The notes under the pieces are model-generated. The model did not search any database and had not been told where the DNA came from. It was given only the letters and a program-made list of their open reading frames with translations. The position numbers were made by a program, and so were the translations under genes. From Geoglobus sp. (GTDB lineage: Archaea; Halobacteriota; Archaeoglobi; Archaeoglobales; Archaeoglobaceae), in the NCBI GenBank assembly GCA_015522195.1, contig WAMS01000098.1, positions 1 to 41,526 on the forward strand: a stretch of 41,526 nt of DNA, written 5' to 3'. Positions 10,388 through 21,424 of the stretch are shown here, piece after piece (position 1 is the first letter of the stretch; every line of letters starts with the position of its first letter).

Positions 10388-11566
10388 ATGAAAATATGGT
10401 ACGTTGGTGCTTACGGTATAGTCTCAACAACTGCAATGGTTGGAGGGGTCCTGATAGAAAGGAACGAACTCACAAGAACAGGACTTGTGAGCGAGCTTCC
10501 ACACTTTGAAGGTATCGGCAGATATGCCCCTCTGAAATTTGAATTTGGCGGTCATGAAATAAGAAAGGCTGAAAATGCCTATGATGCAACCTTCCAGCAC
10601 TGGGAGGCAAACAGACATTTTGAAGGGCATTTGCTTGAAAAAGTCAGAGATGAGCTTGAAAAGATAAGGGCACAGACAGGGACGGCAATAAATTGCGGTA
10701 GCGGTGTTCAAGCTCTTGGAGAACTTGAAACCCTTGAAAGTGAGAACCTGACACTTTCACAAATTGTTGAAAGGCTTGATCAGGATCTAAGAAAGTTCTC
10801 AGATGGGGATACAGTCATGATCAACTCTGCCTCCACCGAACCACTGCTAAATTACAGCCAGCAGTATCATGGTAGCCTGGATGGATTCGAGAAGATGATA
10901 GAGGATGATGTCAGAGAACATGCATCTGCAAGTATACTCTATGCCTACGTGGCATTGAAGAATGGAATTCCCTATGGCAACTTCACACCAAGTGCTGGAT
11001 CGTCAATACCGGCACTGAAAGAGCTTGCAATCGAAAAGAAGGTGCCCCATGCAGGAAATGACGGGAAAACTGGAGAGACTCTTGTAAAAACAACTCTGGC
11101 ACCCATGTTTGCATACAGAAATCTGAGGGTTCTGGGATGGATGAGCTACAACATCCTTGGCGATCTTGATGGACTTGTTCTCAGCCACAGTGAAAACAGG
11201 GAAAGCAAGGTGATAAGCAAGGACAGGGTTCTTGAGAAGGTATACGGCTACTCACCCTTCAGCATAACACAGATTGAATACTTCCCATCTCTTGTTGACA
11301 ACAAAACAGCTTTTGATTTCATACACTTTGAGGGATTTCTTGGCACAAAAATGAAGTTTTACTTTATCTGGGACGCAATAGATGCAATAGTTGCAGCACC
11401 TCTGACCATAGACATAGCACGATTTCTGCTTTTTGCAAAGAAAAAGGGAGAACATGGCGTCATAAAGGAGCTTGGATTTTTCTTTAAAAGCCCTATGGAT
11501 ACCGACAATGTGAACACACACTCCCAGTTTGAAGAGCTTGTGAGGTGGTTTGAAGAGACCATGTGA
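10388..11566 (+). CDS. inositol-1-phosphate synthase (myo-inositol-3-phosphate synthase)
   Basis: MKIWYVGAYGIVSTTAMVGG, NSASTEPLLNY, GIPYGNFTPSAGSSIPALKELA, GNDGKTGETLVKTTLAPMF, SYNILGDLDG. Confidence 0.93.
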   Translation: MKIWYVGAYGIVSTTAMVGGVLIERNELTRTGLVSELPHFEGIGRYAPLKFEFGGHEIRKAENAYDATFQHWEANRHFEGHLLEKVRDELEKIRAQTGTAINCGSGVQALGELETLESENLTLSQIVERLDQDLRKFSDGDTVMINSASTEPLLNYSQQYHGSLDGFEKMIEDDVREHASASILYAYVALKNGIPYGNFTPSAGSSIPALKELAIEKKVPHAGNDGKTGETLVKTTLAPMFAYRNLRVLGWMSYNILGDLDGLVLSHSENRESKVISKDRVLEKVYGYSPFSITQIEYFPSLVDNKTAFDFIHFEGFLGTKMKFYFIWDAIDAIVAAPLTIDIARFLLFAKKKGEHGVIKELGFFFKSPMDTDNVNTHSQFEELVRWFEETM

Positions 11567-11628
11567 CCCTCAAGCATCAAAAAGGTTCGAAAATCATTGC
11601 TTTTTTGTTTTTATACCTTTCAGATGCA

Positions 11629-11650
11629 AACATATATATACGGTTTATAA
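11629..11650 (+). promoter_or_regulatory. core promoter of tbp (TATA-like elements)
   Basis: AACATATATATACGGTTTATAAA ending 13 nt before the ATG at 11663; the upstream CATATATATA lies at the distance expected for a leaderless or short-leader archaeal transcript. Confidence 0.5.
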
Positions 11651-11662
11651 ACCTCTTTAAAT

Positions 11663-12217
11663 ATGGAGCCAGATTACAAAATCAAAATTGAAAATGTTGT
11701 TGCATCAACCCAGATAGGGGAGAACATAGATCTGAACAAAATCGCAAGAGAAGTGAAGGATGCTGAATATAAGCCAAAGCAATTTCCGGGTCTTGTTTTG
11801 AGAATTAAAGAACCAAAGGCTGCAGCACTTGTTTTCAGAAGTGGAAAGGTCGTATGCACTGGCAGCAAGAGTGTTGAGGACGCAAGAAAGGCTGTGGGAC
11901 AGGTTGTGAAGATCATCGGAAGTTTTGGGATTCCGGTTTTTGAAAACCCTGAGGTGAAGGTGCAGAATATTGTTGCCTCAGCAGATCTCGGTGTTGACCT
12001 GAACCTGAATGCAATTGCAATTGGACTTGGTCTGGAAAATATTGAATACGAGCCTGAGCAGTTTCCTGGGCTTGTATACAGATTGAGGGATCCAAGAGTT
12101 GTTGTTCTGATCTTTGGTTCAGGGAAAATGGTAGTAACAGGTGGAAAAAATCCTGCGGATGCAAGAAAAGCTGTTGAAAAAATAGCCGAGGAGTTAACCG
12201 CCCTTGGGCTTATGTAA
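11663..12217 (+). CDS. tbp: TATA-box-binding protein
   Basis: Two imperfect repeats (IENVVAST...[35 protein letters not shown] / [10 protein letters not shown]...[35 protein letters not shown]). Confidence 0.98.
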   Translation: MEPDYKIKIENVVASTQIGENIDLNKIAREVKDAEYKPKQFPGLVLRIKEPKAAALVFRSGKVVCTGSKSVEDARKAVGQVVKIIGSFGIPVFENPEVKVQNIVASADLGVDLNLNAIAIGLGLENIEYEPEQFPGLVYRLRDPRVVVLIFGSGKMVVTGGKNPADARKAVEKIAEELTALGLM

Positions 12218-13564
12218 CCAGTAAAGATCGTGCCCCGGTCTGATGGTGTATTTTCCATCCAGAATGTATCCCTTTTCTTTTATGAACTCAACCTGGCTGG
12301 AGGATGTAACAACCACATCATATCTTTCAAGATACCTTGAGGAGAATCCGACTTTCTCATGTCTGAGATACCATGGCAGTGGCCAGTAGTCATTTCCAGG
12401 AACAAAAACAAGAACCCTTCCATCGTAGTTCCTGATTCTTTCTGCAAGTGTTTCAACATCTGGCTGAGCCTGAATGTAAATCAGATCATGCTCCGTGTTT
12501 GTGCTGTCAACGTATGCCAAGTAGAACGATACTCCTGCGGTAACAACCATCAGAGCCGTAAAAACCCCCAAGACCTCCTTTTTTCCGAGATATGTGGCGT
12601 ATATGCTTCCGAAAAACGCCATGGGTGCTACAAGATGTGTCACAAGCCATGGAGTTTTGTAATTCATTATATTGTACACTAAGAATGAAGTCAGAAGCCA
12701 GTAGAATGCAAAGAGCTCAAATTCCGAAATTTTTCTGTTTTTTAAACGCCGGTAGAACTCAGGCAGTCCGGCCAGAACCATTCCGAGTGAGAGGAACTCG
12801 TATTTCAGTATGATCCTCAGGTAATAATCCACAGGCTTCCAGTGATCTCTCTGTTCATTTCTGGAAAACCAGTGAACAAAGGAATCAATTGTTGCCCTCT
12901 TTATTCCATCCTTATCTGAAAACCCTGCTGAATAGAGGGTTGTGAAAATCAGAGCCCCGATTAACACTGCAGCGATTATGTGCTTTAATGAATCCTTTTC
13001 AATGGAGAAATCTCTCTCATAGAGCCTTCTGAAAAAAATAAACGAGAGAATTGTACCAATATATAGATAACCGTTCTCCTTTGAGGTCAGAATTATGGTA
13101 GAGAGTATTATGGCAGTATAAATGTAAACTGGCTTTTTTTCAAACCTGTATGAGAAGTATGAGTAGATCACCCCTATGAAGGAGGCAATCACTATCATGT
13201 CGTTTCTGAGATACCTTGAGTAGTAGAGTATTGAGGGTGAAAAAACCAGAACAAGCCCAAATAAGGGTGCATAGCTGTAGAATTTTTTCATTCTGAGTGC
13301 AAAGAAAATTCCAGTAAGAGAAAAAATCACAGGAATCAGGCGGGCTGTAAATTTTGAATCCCCCAGAAGTCCAAATATTGCCGCTGTTGAGAAGTATATG
13401 AAGGGGCCGTGATATGCAGGATCATATCGGTACTCACCCTCAGTAAGGAGTCTGTAGCTAAGATATCCATGAATGCTCTCATCGTGGTCCATGGGTCTTG
13501 CATCAAGAGCGTACAGTCTGGTTATCAGAACCAGAAACAGCAATGCAAGGACTATTTTTTTCAT
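12194..13564 (-). CDS. TIGR03663/Agl23-like membrane protein (GT39-like, DHDES motif)
   Basis: [39 protein letters not shown] followed by many transmembrane segments. Confidence 0.85.
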   Translation of the reverse strand: MKKIVLALLFLVLITRLYALDARPMDHDESIHGYLSYRLLTEGEYRYDPAYHGPFIYFSTAAIFGLLGDSKFTARLIPVIFSLTGIFFALRMKKFYSYAPLFGLVLVFSPSILYYSRYLRNDMIVIASFIGVIYSYFSYRFEKKPVYIYTAIILSTIILTSKENGYLYIGTILSFIFFRRLYERDFSIEKDSLKHIIAAVLIGALIFTTLYSAGFSDKDGIKRATIDSFVHWFSRNEQRDHWKPVDYYLRIILKYEFLSLGMVLAGLPEFYRRLKNRKISEFELFAFYWLLTSFLVYNIMNYKTPWLVTHLVAPMAFFGSIYATYLGKKEVLGVFTALMVVTAGVSFYLAYVDSTNTEHDLIYIQAQPDVETLAERIRNYDGRVLVFVPGNDYWPLPWYLRHEKVGFSSRYLERYDVVVTSSSQVEFIKEKGYILDGKYTIRPGHDLYWLHKPKGG

Positions 13565-13616
13565 TGAATTTCAAGTTTCTGAGTTGCTGAAAAACTTTAC
13601 CATGTTTCTGGAAGCT

Positions 13617-15341
<1,725 letters not shown>

Positions 15342-15342
<1 letters not shown>

Positions 15343-15641
15343 CATTCTCCCTCCTTCCTCTCACCAAAATTTCTCTCGAGCACATAATCCTCCTCAACTG
15401 CCCTCATATCCTCTTCTGTATCGTACACAAGTGCGTACCCCTCTGCCTCCATTCTTCCGAACTCAGGTTTAATCCATCTCACAACAAGCCTCTCAAGTTC
15501 TGCATTTAGCAATCCTGAAAGCTTTTCCCTAACATCTTTTCTTGATGGAGTCACCTTTGTGTCCTCGTACCTGATTCTGAAATAAATCTCCTTTCGTTTC
15601 AGCAGAGGGTTGTCCTTCTGCCTTTCAACAAGTATTTCCAC
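15342..15641 (-). CDS. rps24e: 30S ribosomal protein S24e
   Basis: [25 protein letters not shown]...[19 protein letters not shown] at 15641 preferred because GGAGGTGAT lies just upstream (ORF extends to 15650). Confidence 0.95.
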
Positions 15642-16203
15642 GTCTATCACCTCCGGTCAGCATCTTTTTAACCCTATCATCCCCAATCTCCTCCATCTCT
15701 TCAACTATTCTGGATATTAGAACTTTATCCTCCTGATTGACGGAATATGCGATTATCCCTCTCCCCGGCATCCCAAACAGCATGAGGCTTTTTTCAGGCA
15801 GAATGAGAGCGAGGGGCAGGGCAGCCATATCTTCTTCCCCATCCACAATTATGCATGTTTTTTCACTTTCAACCGCATGAATCAGTGCCTCAACAAGTTC
15901 CTCGGTAAGATGTCCCTGTGGATTTTCTACTCTGATCTTTATGTAATTCCCTGTAAACTCCTCCAGGAGATCTTTTTCAGAATTTCCCAAACTGGATCTC
16001 TCTGTTTTAAAATCAATTATTGCAATATCAGGCTCAAGGCCTGCCTGAAATGTGTAAAGTGTTACCAGGTCCCCTACTGTGACAAAAATCGCTGCGTTCT
16101 CAATTTCCTGAATTTTTTTTATCACTTCCGGACCTTTTCCCTCATAAAGCTTCCCAACAGGTTTTGAAAGCCTGCCTCTCTGATCTACTCTGACTTTCAG
16201 CAT
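15625..16203 (-). CDS. GTP-dependent dephospho-CoA kinase (DUF359)
   Basis: VTVGDLVTLYTFQAGLEPDIAIIDFKTER, VENPQGHLTEELVEAL, VDGEEDMAALPLAL, YGMPGRG-like FGMPGRGI. Confidence 0.93.
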   Translation of the reverse strand: MLKVRVDQRGRLSKPVGKLYEGKGPEVIKKIQEIENAAIFVTVGDLVTLYTFQAGLEPDIAIIDFKTERSSLGNSEKDLLEEFTGNYIKIRVENPQGHLTEELVEALIHAVESEKTCIIVDGEEDMAALPLALILPEKSLMLFGMPGRGIIAYSVNQEDKVLISRIVEEMEEIGDDRVKKMLTGGDRRGNTC

Positions 16204-16204
16204 C

Positions 16205-16393
16205 TCAGCTCACTATCAGTGCATATTTTCCCGCATACCTTATACCAAGCTTCTTTGCAATTTCACTTCTTTCAGGATCAATGACCACAACATACCCATG
16301 CCATTCCTTTGTAAAATCCCTGCTGCCACACACCCTGCATACTGTTGGCTCCTCTGTTATGAATCTGCACTTTTTGCATGCGTACTCTACCAT
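16205..16393 (-). CDS. spt4: transcription elongation factor Spt4 / RNA polymerase subunit E''
   Basis: MVEYACKKCRFITEEPTVCRVCGSRDFTKEWHGYVVVIDPERSEIAKKLGIRYAGKYAL. Confidence 0.95.
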   Translation of the reverse strand: MVEYACKKCRFITEEPTVCRVCGSRDFTKEWHGYVVVIDPERSEIAKKLGIRYAGKYALIVS

Positions 16394-16956
16394 CAGCCAC
16401 CACTCTCCAGCTTCTCCTTCTCGTCCTGAATCCATTTAATTGCCCCGAGCCACGGCTGCCTCATGGTAAGGCCAATTTTGCTTTTTTCAGGCTCCTTTTC
16501 TTTGAGTGAGAGGGCCACAATTCTCGCTCTTACGATATCGCCTTCTTCAACTGTTTTCTTGCTCTCCTTGGCCACCAGTCTTTTGCTCTTCTCGTCGTAA
16601 TTCAGATAATCGTCTGTGATCTGGCTCATGTGAAGGAGTCCGTCAAGAGGGCCAAGTGATACAAACGCTCCGAACTCCACAATCTCATTAACAATTCCCT
16701 CCACAACCTCCTGCATAACCGGTTTGAATGTAATTGCGTTGAAGACAACATCAAAATAGATTCCGCCGTCCCCCTCTATTATTCTGCCTTCACCGATTTC
16801 CTCTATGCTTTCAATGCAGACTATCATTCCGTACTCCTTGTCAAGTTTTCCCTGAAAGTTTTCCCAGAGGAGTTCTTCGATTATCTCATCCAGATCCTCT
16901 CCAAGCCTGTCGGGAGGTACCCTGACAGTATCTCTGATCTTTATTCTACCGTACAT
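16393..16956 (-). CDS. rpoE1: DNA-directed RNA polymerase subunit E' (Rpo7)
   Basis: MYGRIKIRDTVRVPPDRLG..., S1 domain GAFVSLGPLDGLLHMSQITDDY, SKIGLTMRQPWLG. Confidence 0.96.
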   Translation of the reverse strand: MYGRIKIRDTVRVPPDRLGEDLDEIIEELLWENFQGKLDKEYGMIVCIESIEEIGEGRIIEGDGGIYFDVVFNAITFKPVMQEVVEGIVNEIVEFGAFVSLGPLDGLLHMSQITDDYLNYDEKSKRLVAKESKKTVEEGDIVRARIVALSLKEKEPEKSKIGLTMRQPWLGAIKWIQDEKEKLESGG

Positions 16957-17005
16957 GAGCATCACCGAGAATACGGATAACCAGAGTTGGTTATGGATTA
17001 TAAAT

Positions 17006-18388
17006 TTATTCCTCACTCCTGAGCGTTCTCAATTTTCTGCCAATAAATTGTCTGAACAGACCTGAAGCGAGATACACATCCCCTGCGAGAATTCTTTTTA
17101 AAATGTACCCCGGTCTGAGATAGAATCTTCTGTAAGCATATTTCAGCATTTCGTAAATCCTTTCAGGTGACAGGTGAAAATTTTTGAGAACAGGTTTTCC
17201 AGCAGTGTATTCATCAAAATCCTCTGTCAGAAGCCATTGGTTCTTTTTGGCTGTCTCGTAAAGTTCGGTTCCCGGATATGGGGTGAGTACTGAGAACTGG
17301 GCGTAATCAGGATTCAGTCTTACCGCTGTTTCAATTGTTTCCATCATCTCTGACTCCGTTTCCATTGGAGCTCCAAGAATAAACGAGCATGCTGCAAGCA
17401 TTCCTTTCTTTTTTACAGTACTTACGGCGTCCTTTGCTTTTTTAATGTCAATTTTTTTCCTGTAAAACTTGAGAACATTTTCACTTGCCGATTCAACCCC
17501 GAAGTAGATGAGAGTGCATCCGGCTCCAGCCATCGTGGATGAAAGCTCACCGCTTACGGTATCCACTCTTGATGAACAGCTCCATCTTATGTCCAGTCCT
17601 CTTTCCTTCATCTCCCTGCATATCTCCTCAACCCTTTTTCTGTCTAAGGTAAACGTGTCATCGCTGAATGCAATCTGTTTAGCCCCGAACTCATCCATGA
17701 GCCACTGCAGCTCTTCTCCCACCCTTACAGCACTTTTTGCCCTGAATTTCTTCCCCATAAATCTGGAAGTCACACAGTATATGCATCCAAAGGGACACCC
17801 TCTTGAGCTGATAACAGGAAAGTATTCAAGCCTCCTTCCAACAACACTGTATTTCTCCATGGGAAGCAGATCATATGCAGGCAGTGGAAGGGCATCAAGA
17901 TTTTCCTCAAATCTTCTTGGCGGATTGAATTTAATTCTCTCTCCCTCTCTGTAGCATATCCCCCTGAGATCAGTCATACCCCCTCCTCTTTCAACCCTTT
18001 CTGCAAGTTCCACAATTGTTCGCTCCCCTTCTCCTATACATACAGCATCTGCACCCTTTTTCAGTGCCTCATCAGGCATAAATGACACATGAACACCTCC
18101 GGCTATCACAAAAACATTCGGAAGTTCTGATTTTATCGCTTCAATGTATCTAACTGCCGTGCTGAATGTGGGTGTGGTTGATGTAACCCCAACAATATCA
18201 GAATCCCTTACCCTGCTGATGATCTCCTCAAGGCTCAGGTTTTCAACAGCATTGTCAATAAGCTGAACTCTGTGCCCGTCATCTCTCAGAGCTCCGGCTA
18301 AGTATGCTATGCTCAGTGGAGGTGTGAAGAATTCAATCTTTTCAGATGTTTCAACCCTTGAAGATGGGTTGATCAGCGATATGTTCAT
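17006..18388 (-). CDS. B12-binding domain radical SAM protein
   Basis: N-terminal cobalamin-binding-like domain; CPFGCIYC (CxxxCxxC) radical SAM motif. Confidence 0.92.
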   Translation of the reverse strand: MNISLINPSSRVETSEKIEFFTPPLSIAYLAGALRDDGHRVQLIDNAVENLSLEEIISRVRDSDIVGVTSTTPTFSTAVRYIEAIKSELPNVFVIAGGVHVSFMPDEALKKGADAVCIGEGERTIVELAERVERGGGMTDLRGICYREGERIKFNPPRRFEENLDALPLPAYDLLPMEKYSVVGRRLEYFPVISSRGCPFGCIYCVTSRFMGKKFRAKSAVRVGEELQWLMDEFGAKQIAFSDDTFTLDRKRVEEICREMKERGLDIRWSCSSRVDTVSGELSSTMAGAGCTLIYFGVESASENVLKFYRKKIDIKKAKDAVSTVKKKGMLAACSFILGAPMETESEMMETIETAVRLNPDYAQFSVLTPYPGTELYETAKKNQWLLTEDFDEYTAGKPVLKNFHLSPERIYEMLKYAYRRFYLRPGYILKRILAGDVYLASGLFRQFIGRKLRTLRSEE

Positions 18389-18400
18389 GCTATCCCGGTA

Positions 18401-18417
18401 AACTGTTTTACACAGTT
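18401..18417. promoter_or_regulatory. inverted repeat AACTGT-N5-ACAGTT upstream of the radical SAM gene
   Basis: AACTGTTTTACACAGTT, perfect 6-bp arms, 13 nt upstream of the start codon at 18388. Confidence 0.35.
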
Positions 18418-18495
18418 AATCGTTTTAAAACTACTTAAAACTGGCGATTTAGAAGTTTATTTTTAGAGCGATTATATATTTAAATTCTTTAAAAA

Positions 18496-18627
18496 TTATT
18501 TCTGAAGTCTGTTTAAGTCTGCAGGAATGCAGAACCCACCGTTAATTACATAGAATCTGCAAAGCTCCCGAGTGCACATGTATCCCGGAATGACAAATTT
18601 CCATTTCCAGCACCAGAACCTCTCCAC
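18496..18627 (-). CDS. putative Cys- and Trp-rich small protein (43 aa; 51 aa if TTG at 18651 is used)
   Basis: Manual translation MERFWCWKWKFVIPGYMCTRELCRFYVINGGFCIPADLNRLQK, 4 Cys, in an otherwise empty 340-bp gap; below ORF-track length cutoff. Confidence 0.45.
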   Translation of the reverse strand: MERFWCWKWKFVIPGYMCTRELCRFYVINGGFCIPADLNRLQK

Positions 18628-18728
18628 ATTCTCACTTAGCCCCAGGGGCAATATATCTTTTCCCCTCTGTTTTCCTGATTAAGGGAAATATAAAAAATTA
18701 TAAACTCATACAAATTTCTGTCACTTGG

Positions 18729-20117
18729 ATGAGAGTTGTGATGAAATTCGGGGGCGCAAGTGTAAAGGATGGCAGAAGCATACTTCACTGTACAAATCTC
18801 GTGAAAAAATTCTCAAGCAAAAATGAGATTGTTGTTGTTACTTCAGCCATGTATGGTGTGACCGATTCGCTTGTTCATGCCGCAAGAAAGTGCTGTAATG
18901 AACCATCGGCAGGATTTATCAAGCTTTTTATTGCAGAGATGATGAAGAAACACTACGATGCCGTTAATGAGGCAGTGAAAAATGACGAGATAAAATCAAA
19001 GGTCCTCTCAAAAATAGACAAGCTCCTGGATGAGCTTGAGAAAGTTCTTCTTGGAATCAACTATCTCGGAGAGCTTACACCCAGAAGTCTTGATTATATT
19101 CTTTCTTTTGGTGAAAGACTGTCAGCCCCAGTTTTGTCTGCCTCACTCCTTTCATCTGGTGTTGACAGCCTCGCTCTGGAAGGTGGAGATGCAGGAATAA
19201 TAACCGATGAAACATTTGGCAGGGCAAAACCACTCCCTGAAGTTTATGGAACCATCAAGAGCAGACTGGAGCCATTGATATCTCTCAAAAAAACAGTACC
19301 TGTGGTTTCAGGATTCACAGGCGTCACAAAGAATGGAACGATTACAACCCTCGGCAGAGGTGGGAGTGACCTTACAGCCACGCTCATAGCTTCCGCACTG
19401 AATGCTGATGAGGTCTGGCTCTGGAAAGAGGTAGATGGAGTGATGACAACAGATCCAAAAATAGTTCCCGAGGCAAAACTGATCAGTGAGATAAGTTATC
19501 AGGAGGCAATGGAGCTATCTCATTTTGGGGCAAAAATTCTACATCCAAAAGCACTTGAGCCTGTAATGAAAAAGAGAATCCCGGTCAGAATAAAAAACAC
19601 CTTCAATCCCGATGCTGACGGGACGGTAATACGGGAAAGCATCAGATCAACAAAAGACATAGTTAAGGCTATAAGTCTGATTGAGAAGGTTTCAATAATC
19701 AACATAAGTGGCGCTGGCTTTGATTTTGCAGAAGTTATGGCAGATGTGTTTAAGAAACTGGCCGAAAATAAAGTTCATGTTATAATGGTTTCCCAGAGCT
19801 CTTCAGAGCTGAATCTGTCCATAGTTGTTGATGAGTCAGACACCGGCAGGGCGGTGAAGGCCCTTGAAAAAACACTTAACGGTGCAGGAAGGGTGAGCAA
19901 GATAGAGGATATTGCTGTCATTAGTGCCGTCGGAGCCGGAATGGCTGGAACTCCTGGAGTCGCTGGGAGGATATTCTCAGCTCTTGGAAAAAACAGAATC
20001 AATGTGGTCATGATAAGTCAGAGCTGCAGCGAATACAACGTCAGTCTTGTTGTCAGAAGAGATGAGGGCAGAAAGGCTGTGAGGGTTTTGCATGATGAAT
20101 TCGGACTTTCTTCCTGA
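18729..20117 (+). CDS. aspartate kinase with C-terminal ACT domains
   Basis: MKFGGASVKDG, TTLGRGGSDLTATLIASAL, two ACT repeats ending VISQSCSEYNVSLVV. Confidence 0.95.
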   Translation: MRVVMKFGGASVKDGRSILHCTNLVKKFSSKNEIVVVTSAMYGVTDSLVHAARKCCNEPSAGFIKLFIAEMMKKHYDAVNEAVKNDEIKSKVLSKIDKLLDELEKVLLGINYLGELTPRSLDYILSFGERLSAPVLSASLLSSGVDSLALEGGDAGIITDETFGRAKPLPEVYGTIKSRLEPLISLKKTVPVVSGFTGVTKNGTITTLGRGGSDLTATLIASALNADEVWLWKEVDGVMTTDPKIVPEAKLISEISYQEAMELSHFGAKILHPKALEPVMKKRIPVRIKNTFNPDADGTVIRESIRSTKDIVKAISLIEKVSIINISGAGFDFAEVMADVFKKLAENKVHVIMVSQSSSELNLSIVVDESDTGRAVKALEKTLNGAGRVSKIEDIAVISAVGAGMAGTPGVAGRIFSALGKNRINVVMISQSCSEYNVSLVVRRDEGRKAVRVLHDEFGLSS

Positions 20118-20186
20118 GGTTTTGCTTGGATTTTTTACTTTCATCCCGCACAGAACTGTTTTTAGCTGGACACCAGTAGACCTGAT

Positions 20187-20690
20187 GTGAGATACAAGGC
20201 CTCATGGGTTTTCAGATGTCCCTGCTGGGTGTATCTGAAAATGAAATATCCGGAATATGACAGATTTTCTCCTGACTCTGCCAGAAAAGGCAGAATAGCT
20301 GAAGAAGAATTTAAAAAATACCTGAGAAAACGAAAGGAGACGTTCAGACACCAGGTTGCTCTTGAATATGCTGCCACAGATTACACAATTGCAGGAAGAG
20401 CTGACTTCATCACCCCATCAAGGATTTACGAGGTGAAGCACGTAAACAAATTCAGAAAGCCCCTAAAAAGCTGGGTTGGGCAGCTGAATCTCTACCTCGG
20501 AATGGCAGGAAAGGAAAATGGATCTGTTATTGAATTCAATGGAAAGAAGTTCAGGGAATACAGATTTGATTTCAGCAGCAGGCTGTTTAAGGAAAGCATA
20601 TCTTTTTTCGACAGGATACATTCTGGGAATTACAGGAAAGATCTGAGGCAGTGCAGATTCTGCAATTACTCCTTTATTTGTTTGAAGTGA
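20187..20690 (+). CDS. Cas4/DUF83-like PD-(D/E)XK Fe-S nuclease
   Basis: GRADFI...YEVKHV (D...ExK), QLNLYLGM (motif IV), N-terminal FRCPC and C-terminal CRFCNYSFIC cysteines. Confidence 0.8.
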   Translation: MRYKASWVFRCPCWVYLKMKYPEYDRFSPDSARKGRIAEEEFKKYLRKRKETFRHQVALEYAATDYTIAGRADFITPSRIYEVKHVNKFRKPLKSWVGQLNLYLGMAGKENGSVIEFNGKKFREYRFDFSSRLFKESISFFDRIHSGNYRKDLRQCRFCNYSFICLK

Positions 20691-21015
20691 ATAACATCTC
20701 CGCATGCCTGTCAGGTATTGCCACAGGCGTTTCTCTCTTCCCCTCATAAACATCCATGCTAACGTAAAGCCCGCAGAAACATCTTCCGTGTTCATCAATG
20801 TCATCCTGAGCGTAAACACAGGGGCAGATTATCTTTTTGTCTATATCGTAGTTTCCTGTTACAATTCTACAGGGACAGTACGTTCTGCCATATCTTTTTC
20901 TGTTTTCCAGCAGACCCTTTGAAAGTTCCAGAAGTATCTCTCTGTCTGGATTCGGTCTCCAGCCTTTTGATAACGCTATTTTTTCAATGACATTCAGATA
21001 TTCCTCAGGACTCAT
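20674..21015 (-). CDS. ferredoxin-thioredoxin reductase catalytic (beta) subunit-like
   Basis: YCPCRIVTG...IICPCVYAQDDIDEHGRCFCGLYV (CPC, CPC, CFC). Confidence 0.93.
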   Translation of the reverse strand: MSPEEYLNVIEKIALSKGWRPNPDREILLELSKGLLENRKRYGRTYCPCRIVTGNYDIDKKIICPCVYAQDDIDEHGRCFCGLYVSMDVYEGKRETPVAIPDRHAEMLFTSNK

Positions 21016-21262
21016 TTTTGATCTCCTCCACAAGCCTTTCCAGCTTTTCCCTGTCAAATCCAACTACCACGGTGTCATTATGGACAACAACAGGGACAGC
21101 ATACATTCCTGCGTAGCTGTAAGCTTCTCTCATTGCCATCTCCTTTTTTTCAGGTTCAAGCTGATCAATGAAGATCACGTCTGCCTTTATCCCATTTTCT
21201 TCCAGAAATCTGAGGGTTTTCTTACAGTAAGGGCAGGTTGTTAATGCATAAACTCTGACCAT
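21005..21262 (-). CDS. glutaredoxin family protein
   Basis: VYALTTCPYCKKTLRFLEENG, MYAVPVVVHNDTVVVGFDREKLERL. Confidence 0.93.
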   Translation of the reverse strand: MVRVYALTTCPYCKKTLRFLEENGIKADVIFIDQLEPEKKEMAMREAYSYAGMYAVPVVVHNDTVVVGFDREKLERLVEEIKNES

Positions 21263-21424
21263 GAATCTTGTGCCGGCTTTATCAGTTATATATTTTTATG
21301 CAGGCCTTGCTGGATTAACTGATGAATATCAAAAGTTTGCTGAAATCCTATCAACCCATTCTTTTTTGAAGAAAATAAAAACCCTTAAATAACGATAACA
21401 TGGCATTATTAATAGTGATAGATT

